Source of the DNA: Clostridium sp. DSM 8431
Lineage (GTDB): Bacteria; Bacillota; Clostridia; Clostridiales; Clostridiaceae
Direction: 5' to 3'
Length of the DNA stretch: 37,569 nucleotides
NCBI RefSeq assembly: GCF_900116755.1
Contig: NZ_FPBY01000009.1
Span: 1 to 37,569, forward strand
Shown here: in pieces, positions 33,459-37,569 of the stretch
Position numbering within the stretch: the stretch's first letter is position 1
Layout of the letters: each line of letters begins with the position of its first letter
The notes under the pieces: generated by a model
Seen by the model: only the letters and a program-made list of their open reading frames with translations
The model's database searches: none
Told to the model about the DNA's origin: nothing
Position numbers and translations under genes: made by a program

Positions 33459-33845
33459 ATGGAAGATAAATTATTAGAATTAGAAGAAAAATATAATAAA
33501 TTAGAAAAAAAAGTATTACAATTAGAATTTAGACAAGAGCTAATGATGAGTGATACAAATACTAACAGAGTATTACTTGAATATAATATAACAAAAAAAG
33601 AATATGAAAAAATAATGGATATTATGGACAAGTATAGAGGAAGCATAGAAAAAAAACAAAAGGTTAACAATGCTGAATTTGAGCAAGATATTTACAAAGT
33701 GGTATCTGAACATCAAGGTGACTATCATTTTTGCGAGTATATATCTAAGGCATTTATGGACGATGATAGGTGGGAAGAAGTGTTTCCTGCATTGTATGGT
33801 GATATGCCTAAGTATAAATATATAAAGGAGAATAAATTAAAATAA
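33459..33845 (+). CDS. small acidic coiled-coil protein, possibly DUF1878-like
   Basis: A 128-aa protein starting at ATG 33459 behind TATGGAGG; an in-frame upstream ATG at 33405 precedes the promoter. The head is a coiled coil (LLELEEKYNKLEKKVLQLEFRQ in 4-26), followed by helices and the segment DYHFCEYISKAFMDDDRWEEVFPALYGDMP. The order 'LEFxxELM ... ITKKEYEKIMDIMDKY' faintly resembles DUF1878 (YhaI) proteins. The function is unknown. Only two bases separate its stop from the next gene. Confidence 0.6.
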   Translation: MEDKLLELEEKYNKLEKKVLQLEFRQELMMSDTNTNRVLLEYNITKKEYEKIMDIMDKYRGSIEKKQKVNNAEFEQDIYKVVSEHQGDYHFCEYISKAFMDDDRWEEVFPALYGDMPKYKYIKENKLK

Positions 33846-33847
33846 AT

Positions 33848-34360
33848 ATGAGTGGAAGTGATTTCGCAGGATTAATTTTTGCAGGGATATCTGCATTGGG
33901 AGCCATTGTAGGACTTCCATCAGGTATAAGTGCATGGAAAAGTAAAAATAGTATCAATAAAACAAAAGAAGATATTGAGCAGTACAGGAATATTATAAAA
34001 GAAAAAAATGCCTTACTCAAGTTGAAACCTCAAATACAAGAATTAAAAAAACAGTCAAAAATTTTTTTAAAGCTTTCTATGGGAGATTTGCCTCAACAAG
34101 GAATGAAGAAAAGTGAATTAGATTACTATAAAGAAATAATGGAAAGCTTAAATGATATTTTAAATGATATTTCAGCTAATTATGATAGTGAAAGAAACTT
34201 AATAAGAGATATTGATAAAGCATTAGGGTACTGTATTGAAGAAGAAATGACTTTAAAACAAGTAGATAGAACATGTATTTATGGATATTCAATGGTAAAA
34301 GATAATTTTGAACAAGTAATTAAACAGTTAGGAAGTATAATAGAAGATTTAGAGTGTTAA
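33848..34360 (+). CDS. unknown membrane-anchored coiled-coil protein
   Basis: A 170-aa protein starting at ATG 33848, two bases after the previous stop; AAAGGAG is about 20 bases upstream, so translation is probably coupled. Residues about 7-28 (GLIFAGISALGAIVGLPSGI) are a membrane helix and the rest is mainly alpha-helical with a likely coiled coil at 37-70. It ends in ...EDLEC. No family is recognised. With the previous gene it forms a closed two-gene unit with its own promoter and terminator. Confidence 0.6.
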   Translation: MSGSDFAGLIFAGISALGAIVGLPSGISAWKSKNSINKTKEDIEQYRNIIKEKNALLKLKPQIQELKKQSKIFLKLSMGDLPQQGMKKSELDYYKEIMESLNDILNDISANYDSERNLIRDIDKALGYCIEEEMTLKQVDRTCIYGYSMVKDNFEQVIKQLGSIIEDLEC

Positions 34361-34401
34361 ATTAAGAGCTGAAGCGGTACAAGCTGAGGCTCTTAATTTT
34401 C
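34359..34401 (+). terminator. terminator of the two-gene cassette
   Basis: AAATTAAGAGC (34359-34369) pairs with GCTCTTAATTTT (34389-34400) around a loop that itself has AGC/GCT complementarity. It overlaps the stop codon of the second gene. Confidence 0.8.
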
Positions 34402-34495
34402 TGAAATTTTATTAAAAGTTTTTATTTATAAATGTCACTATTTTAAAACGTCGTAGTATTGAAGAGTGTAAATAAGAATGAAGGAGTTTGATATT

Positions 34496-34900
34496 ATGAC
34501 AAGTAATAAAAAAAATAGAAATGGCTTATACGAAAGTATTTTAAGAGATGGAATAAGATACTGGACTAATTATTATGGAGAAGTAATTCAAATAGAATGT
34601 GCCTGCTGTCATAGAATAAAGCCAGCTAAGGAATTCCACGCTAACAACTTTAAAAAGTTCAACAAGCAAGAACATTGTATAAGTTGTAATAATAAGATAT
34701 TGGATGGTAAAATTTCAAAAGTAACTAAGTACATAAGAAATAAGGAAGTAAATGTTGATAAATTAAATGATAGACAAATGAAAGTGTTGGGTAAGTATTT
34801 AATTGAGGAGATTGCACATGAAAAAATAATTCAAGAAATTGAAGATTTAGAGAAAGTTAAGGCATGGTTAGAATTTATTGCAGAAAAGAAAGTTATATAG
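34496..34900 (+). CDS. zinc-ribbon protein, endonuclease VII-like
   Basis: A 134-aa protein; ATG 34496 follows AAGGAG at a good distance, while the in-frame ATG at 34478 lies before that site. Residues about 28-62 read CACCHRIKPAKEFHANN...HCISCNNK, the CxxC ... F/H ... CxxC zinc ribbon seen in phage HNH endonuclease VII-type and related proteins. The rest is a helical tail with no clear HNH residues, so nuclease activity is doubtful. DNA binding or a regulatory role is more likely. Confidence 0.6.
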   Translation: MTSNKKNRNGLYESILRDGIRYWTNYYGEVIQIECACCHRIKPAKEFHANNFKKFNKQEHCISCNNKILDGKISKVTKYIRNKEVNVDKLNDRQMKVLGKYLIEEIAHEKIIQEIEDLEKVKAWLEFIAEKKVI

Positions 34901-34916
34901 TGTTTAAGATTATGAG

Positions 34917-34940
34917 AAGAGCTATAAAAGGCTCTTTTTA
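34917..34940 (+). terminator. terminator of the zinc-ribbon gene
   Basis: AGAGC (34918-34922) pairs with GCTCT (34931-34935), followed by TTTTT. The span 34941-35087 to the next gene shows nothing else. Confidence 0.65.
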
Positions 34941-35087
34941 TAGTTTAAAAGAAAGTAAAATATAAACTAGTTATCTTTTTAAATATATTCAATATGATAT
35001 GTCACCATTAGGATAGTGTACTGTATTACGCTATGTAAGACAAAATTAATTAAGATCTTAAAATAATGTGTAATGGAGGAACTACGA

Positions 35088-35564
35088 GTGAAGAAAGGGA
35101 AAAGAGATATAAAGGAAACTAAAGTATTAAGCTATACACCAGCTTTTGAGGGTGGAGATTGGACAGGTGAGAACGGAGGATACTTTTCATTACCTAATAG
35201 TACTATAGAGGCTATTGCTATGAAGGGATTAACAGCCTCTGAAATGCTGGTTTATTTATATATGCTTAGAATGGGGTATAATAATGATGGTGAGTTTTAT
35301 CATAGTTATAATAATATGGCTAGAAAATTAAACAGAGGTACTAAGAGTATACAAAATGCAGTAAAGAAATTAGAAGAACTAGGATTAATACAGAAAACTA
35401 AAATAGGAGGTAGTGTATTCGGTCAGCATATTTCTAATGAATATAAAGTTTATCATTTAGTACTAAAAGGCCATGAAGTACCTGCTAGCATAGGAATAGT
35501 GAAGAAAAAGAATAATATATCTGAACAACATGAATGGTGCAATGATTTGGAGTCACTTTTGTAA
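35088..35564 (+). CDS. winged-helix (HTH_36-like) replication or regulatory protein
   Basis: A 158-aa protein. GTG 35088 is chosen because GGAGG lies eight bases upstream; an ATG at 35073 overlaps it. Residues about 35-115 are a winged helix: LTASEMLVYLYMLRMGYNNDGEFYHSYNNMARKLNRG, here split by position as LTASEMLVYLYMLR (49-62) and MARKLNRGTKSIQNAVKKLEELGLI. This is the pattern of HTH_36 domains at the head of plasmid and phage replication initiators (RepA_N-like) and of some DnaD-type proteins. A replication role is inferred from this and from the iterons 240 bases downstream. There is no primase or helicase domain. Confidence 0.6.
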   Translation: MKKGKRDIKETKVLSYTPAFEGGDWTGENGGYFSLPNSTIEAIAMKGLTASEMLVYLYMLRMGYNNDGEFYHSYNNMARKLNRGTKSIQNAVKKLEELGLIQKTKIGGSVFGQHISNEYKVYHLVLKGHEVPASIGIVKKKNNISEQHEWCNDLESLL

Positions 35565-35568
35565 TATT

Positions 35569-35592
35569 GGAGCATTAATAGCTCCTTTTTTG
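35569..35592 (+). terminator. terminator of the winged-helix gene
   Basis: GGAGC-ATTAATA-GCTCC followed by seven T, just past the stop codon. Confidence 0.85.
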
Positions 35593-35804
35593 TTGTGATT
35601 ATTTACTTGTATCAGTATTTGTAACAAAGGACTGTATAAAAAATTAATATATAAATAATTATAATTGACTATATACCTTGCTTTATAAGTAATATTTGTA
35701 TTAATTTTTTAGATATAGGGTATTATAGTGCTTAAAGGTAGAGTGTTAGAATACTGTGGTTAGAGTAATGTAATTCACTAGTATAGAGTTCTGTAGTGCC
35801 TACC

Positions 35805-35846
35805 ATAAATAACTATAGATAAATAACTAATAATAAATAACTAATA
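35805..35846 (+). repeat. three tandem 14-bp iterons
   Basis: ATAAATAACTA begins at 35805, 35819 and 35833, exactly 14 bases apart; the second and third full units are both ATAAATAACTAATA and the first ends TAG instead of ATA. A fourth degraded unit may follow (ATAAAACTGC). Such phase-exact, A/T-rich repeats are typical of replication initiator binding sites. Confidence 0.7.
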
Positions 35847-35979
35847 TATAAAACTGCATTATATAAAATAATAATACTATACATATATGAGTATGAACAT
35901 GATTAATGAAGTTTGGTAAGAATACTTATTAATATGGCGGGTTGCCACAATTAGATATAGAAGTGATAAAATTATTGAG

Positions 35980-36010
35980 AGAGCAGGAGTTTAATACCTA
36001 GCTCTTTTTT
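35980..36010 (+). terminator. terminator upstream of the HTH gene
   Basis: AGAGC-AGG pairs with CCT-A-GCTCT, followed by six T. It separates the iteron region from the HTH gene, implying that an RNA is made across the iterons. Confidence 0.7.
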
Positions 36011-36048
36011 GATTATTAATATTCAAAATTTAAAGGAGGAGCTTATAG

Positions 36049-36435
36049 GTGTATAAGTTTGAGAGAGAGAAAGAGAAGTACAAACAGGAGGAGATCCATT
36101 TTATTTATGAGGTTGGCAGCATGGTAGCAACTAAGAAAAAAGTTGAAGAGATATGTGAGGAATGTAGTATCAGTAGACGTACTTATTTTTACTGGAAGAA
36201 ACGCTTTAAGGCAGAGATAAAAGAGGTTAAGAGAGACGAGATACTTGAAATTAAGGACTCAGTAATTAGCAATATTCATGAGTATGTTAACAGCTCTAAT
36301 AGTAAGCAACGTGAGAAAGGAACTGATATGTTCATTAAGCTTTATGGTTCAGAAGGGTTTAAGGAAGAGCTTACAGATAATACAGCTAAGGAAGAGTTAG
36401 ACGTTGAGGCTATACTAAGAGAACTAGGATTATAG
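36049..36435 (+). CDS. phage-type HTH protein, terminase-small-subunit-like
   Basis: A 128-aa protein; the start is GTG 36049 behind AAAGGAGGAG. Residues about 12-60 form a homeodomain-like HTH (VATKKKVEEICEECSISRRTYFYWKKRF) of the type in phBC6A51/HTH_Tnp_1_2 phage proteins, many of which serve as or resemble small terminase subunits that pick the DNA to be packaged. The C-terminal half is helical and acidic. In satellites a lone small terminase redirects helper packaging, which is the basis for the satellite reading; a transposon or regulator HTH is an alternative. Confidence 0.5.
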   Translation: MYKFEREKEKYKQEEIHFIYEVGSMVATKKKVEEICEECSISRRTYFYWKKRFKAEIKEVKRDEILEIKDSVISNIHEYVNSSNSKQREKGTDMFIKLYGSEGFKEELTDNTAKEELDVEAILRELGL

Positions 36436-36465
36436 ATATAGTAAAAATACAGGGGAGAAGGATTT

Positions 36466-36489
36466 ATGACTGCCTTGTTGCACTTTTGA
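36466..36489 (+). pseudogene. possible truncated gene start after the HTH gene
   Basis: GGGGAGAAGG precedes ATG ACT GCC TTG TTG CAC TTT TGA. A strong ribosome site with only seven codons suggests either a leader or the head of a lost gene, where a large terminase would be expected. No continuation is visible in any frame. Confidence 0.25.
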
Positions 36490-36738
36490 ATATACTAGAT
36501 AACTATGGTTATAGCAGTAATATAAAGGGATTAGAAGGTTAGAACAAAATAGGTAGTGCAATTAAAAAATACGTTAGTTCGCGTTGACCATACACGAATT
36601 AGCGTTTTTTAATTCAAAGTTTATAAATAGTAAACTAAAAGTGGTCAATTTTAATGAATGTTAGTAGCTATAAATGGCTTAAATAGGACGTTTTGATTTT
36701 TAGCGTTAAATTATCATTTAGCGAAATTAATAGTACTA
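36490..36738. other. non-coding stretch with a long palindrome and TTAGCG motifs
   Basis: AATTAAAAAA-TACG-TTAGTTCG (36560-36581) matches, with small gaps and G-U pairs, CGAATTAGCGTTTTTTAATT (36595-36614). GTTGACCA in its loop (36583) is complementary to TGGTCAA at 36642. TTAGCG recurs at 36599, 36701 and 36717. It may be a terminator, an attachment site or a protein-binding array. Confidence 0.4.
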
Positions 36739-36767
36739 TAGACTTAGAAGTAAAAAAATGGTATAAT
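36739..36767 (+). promoter_or_regulatory. promoter of the YegP-like gene
   Basis: TAGACT (36739-36744) and TATAAT (36762-36767) are 17 bases apart. The -10 region continues as TATAATATACAAAAAAG, the same 17 bases as at 33428-33444. Confidence 0.6.
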
Positions 36768-36808
36768 ATACAAAAAAGCAAAAAAAGAAAAAGTGGGAGG
36801 CAAGAATT

Positions 36809-36976
36809 ATGGCAGGAGAAAATGATAAGTGGGAATTTTATAAAGATAATAATGGTGAATGGCGTTGGAGAAGAATTTCAAGTAATGGTAGAATAGTTGG
36901 AGCTTCAAGTCAAGGCTATGTAAACAAATCAGATTGTATAGAGAATGCTGAAAGAAATGGATATTCACAAGAATAG
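36809..36976 (+). CDS. YegP/DUF1508-like small protein
   Basis: A 55-aa protein starting at ATG 36809 behind GTGGGAGG. WEFYKDNNGEWRWRRISSNG (8-27) and IVGASSQGYVNKSDCIENAE (29-48) match the DUF1508 repeat (WxFYxDxxGxWRWRxxxxNG ... S-x-GYxxKxxxxxxI). It is a single beta-alpha repeat; YegP itself has two. The function of the family is not established. It has its own promoter and terminator. Confidence 0.8.
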   Translation: MAGENDKWEFYKDNNGEWRWRRISSNGRIVGASSQGYVNKSDCIENAERNGYSQE

Positions 36977-37031
36977 CAATAAATAAAAGTATATATTCTT
37001 TTATTTAGAGAAAGGCTATTTTATAGCAAAG

Positions 37032-37066
37032 AAACTGTTAAAGTATAAGAGCTTTAACAGTTTTTT
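37032..37066 (+). terminator. terminator of the YegP-like gene
   Basis: AAACTGTTAAAG (37032-37043) pairs with CTTTAACAGTTT (37052-37063), then TTT. A smaller CTCAAA/TTTGAG hairpin follows near 37082-37102. Confidence 0.85.
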
Positions 37067-37122
37067 GTCTTTTTTAGAAATCTCAAAACTATGTATTTGA
37101 GACTACAAAGTAACTAATTTTT

Positions 37123-37569
37123 TGACCAGCGGTAGTTGTCAAGAAGTTTGTCGCAAAGACTTATTAAAATTACATTGTTTTTTCTTAGTTATATCCACAT
37201 TTGCAATTATTTAACTTGTAATTTTATATTACTCTCCAATTGTCATATAACCTCATTTTTAATTTTCTTTTTAACTTCATCTGTTGGATTTAATGCTACC
37301 TTATCAGGTACGGACCAATTTCTTATTCCTTTTTTAAATCTTAATGGATTTAGTGCCCTTGCTGTTTCATATACTTTAATTCTATTTTTCATTATTTCTT
37401 CACTTTTTCCATTATGTCTGCTATTAGGGGTAAGATAATTAAGTCCACTATGATAATGTTCATTGTTATACCAATTAACAAAGTTAGCAACCCATTCTCG
37501 TGCCTTTTCTAAAGACTTGAAACCTTCTTGTGGGTATCCTGGTCTATATTTCATAGTTTTAAAATGTGC
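37123..37569 (-). mobile_element. IS3-family insertion sequence, 3' end (cut by window end)
   Basis: A transposase gene on the minus strand runs off the window. About 120 bases past its stop, reading inward from 37123, the sequence begins TGACCAGCGGTAGTTGTC, a plausible terminal repeat with the TG end. It is not the same element as at 1-309: the end sequence and the transposase C-terminus differ. Confidence 0.65.
37243..37569 (-). CDS. IS3-family transposase, C-terminal fragment
   Basis: The frame stays open to the window edge (108 codons visible; the residues before MKYRPGYP are AHFKT, so that Met is internal). Motifs KYRPGYPQEGFKSLEKARE, WVANFVNWYNNEHYHSGL and LTPNSRH are those of the rve_3 end of IS3 OrfB transposases, followed by the NPLRFKKGIRNWSVPDKVALNP tail. 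The catalytic core lies outside the window. It appears undamaged. Confidence 0.9.
   Translation of the reverse strand, partial: AHFKTMKYRPGYPQEGFKSLEKAREWVANFVNWYNNEHYHSGLNYLTPNSRHNGKSEEIMKNRIKVYETARALNPLRFKKGIRNWSVPDKVALNPTDEVKKKIKNEVI

Larger units (their letters stand above)
35593..36048. other. 456-base non-coding region with iterons, hairpin and terminator
   Basis: No coding frame is convincing. The region is A/T-rich and contains three 14-base iterons (35805-35846), a small TGGC-GGGTT-GCCA hairpin near 35935-35947 and a terminator at 35980-36010. Its position between a replication-like gene and a terminase-like gene fits an origin of replication. Confidence 0.5.
31666..37122 (+). mobile_element. 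integrated element with phage-satellite-like layout
   Basis: After yebC the content changes to short genes of phage or plasmid type, all on the plus strand and separated by long non-coding spans. The order is integrase, structured RNA block, two unknown genes, zinc-ribbon protein, winged-helix replication-like protein, iterons, HTH protein like terminase small subunits, and YegP-like protein. No structural, lysis or conjugation gene is present. The left limit is placed after yebC and the right limit at the IS3 end. Neither attachment site was identified, so the true ends are uncertain. Confidence 0.6.

Noticed and set aside
33383-33670. A 95-codon minus-strand frame rich in F, S, Y and L
   Set aside because: It is antisense to the coiled-coil gene; its composition is that of the complement of an A-rich gene.
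36693-36896. A 67-codon plus-strand frame
   Set aside because: It runs through the promoter and ribosome site of the YegP-like gene in another frame; the 36809-36976 frame matches DUF1508 and explains the region.
31850-37100. Direct-repeat attachment sites marking the element ends
   Set aside because: No copy of the integrase-proximal arm sequence (CACCTCC or its complement with the ATTACG half) was found near the right end; the IS3 insertion may have removed it.
31666-37122. Conjugative or mobilizable element
   Set aside because: No relaxase, coupling protein, type IV secretion gene or recognisable transfer origin was seen.
1-37569. tRNA, tmRNA, rRNA genes or CRISPR arrays
   Set aside because: No cloverleaf with TTCGA-type arm and CCA-type end, no rRNA blocks and no regularly spaced palindromic repeats with unique spacers were found; the 14-bp iterons have no spacers.

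Overview
The window is low-GC, densely coded DNA that looks like a Clostridium sensu stricto (cluster I) chromosome. The signs are strong purine-rich Shine-Dalgarno sites, A/T-rich codon use, T-box and glycine-riboswitch leaders, a YunB sporulation gene, a clostridial-length HflX and a potRABCD operon. No species can be named from sequence alone. The window is bounded by two different IS3-family insertion sequences, each cut by the window edge: positions 1-309 (plus) and about 37123-37569 (minus).

Positions 310-31665 are mostly core genome. In order they hold: a DUF2334 lipoprotein; a small membrane protein with an apparent ATT start; RNase P RNA (rnpB); a second small membrane protein; a PrmA-like methyltransferase; a D-2-hydroxyacid dehydrogenase; a dicarboxylate/amino-acid symporter; a leucine T-box leader with leuA; a secreted GH5 endoglucanase; a tandem glycine riboswitch with an AGCS symporter; acylphosphatase; the polyamine transport operon potRABCD; a GNAT/DJ-1 fusion and a PepSY-like membrane protein; a second AGCS symporter; a class A penicillin-binding protein divergent from yunB; hpt divergent from hflX; a nucleotidyltransferase-MocR-YigZ cluster; a thioester-domain surface protein; and yebC. 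Most transcription units end in clear hairpin terminators. Several operons concern amino acid, polyamine or glycine supply (leuA, two AGCS carriers, pot, DAACS) and carry their own sensors.

Positions 31666-37122 look like a small integrated mobile element with a phage-satellite layout. It has a tyrosine recombinase whose ribosome-binding site is buried in a 17-bp hairpin. Next comes a GC-richer non-coding block of about 430 nt that folds into many helices and is probably a large structured RNA. Then follow a two-gene cassette of unknown function, a zinc-ribbon protein, a winged-helix replication-like protein, three exact-phase 14-bp iterons, an HTH protein resembling phage terminase small subunits, and a 55-aa YegP/DUF1508-like protein. 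No capsid, tail or large-terminase gene is present, so the element probably depends on a helper or is a remnant. The structured RNA, the hairpin over the integrase start and the unknown cassette are the most interesting parts of the window.
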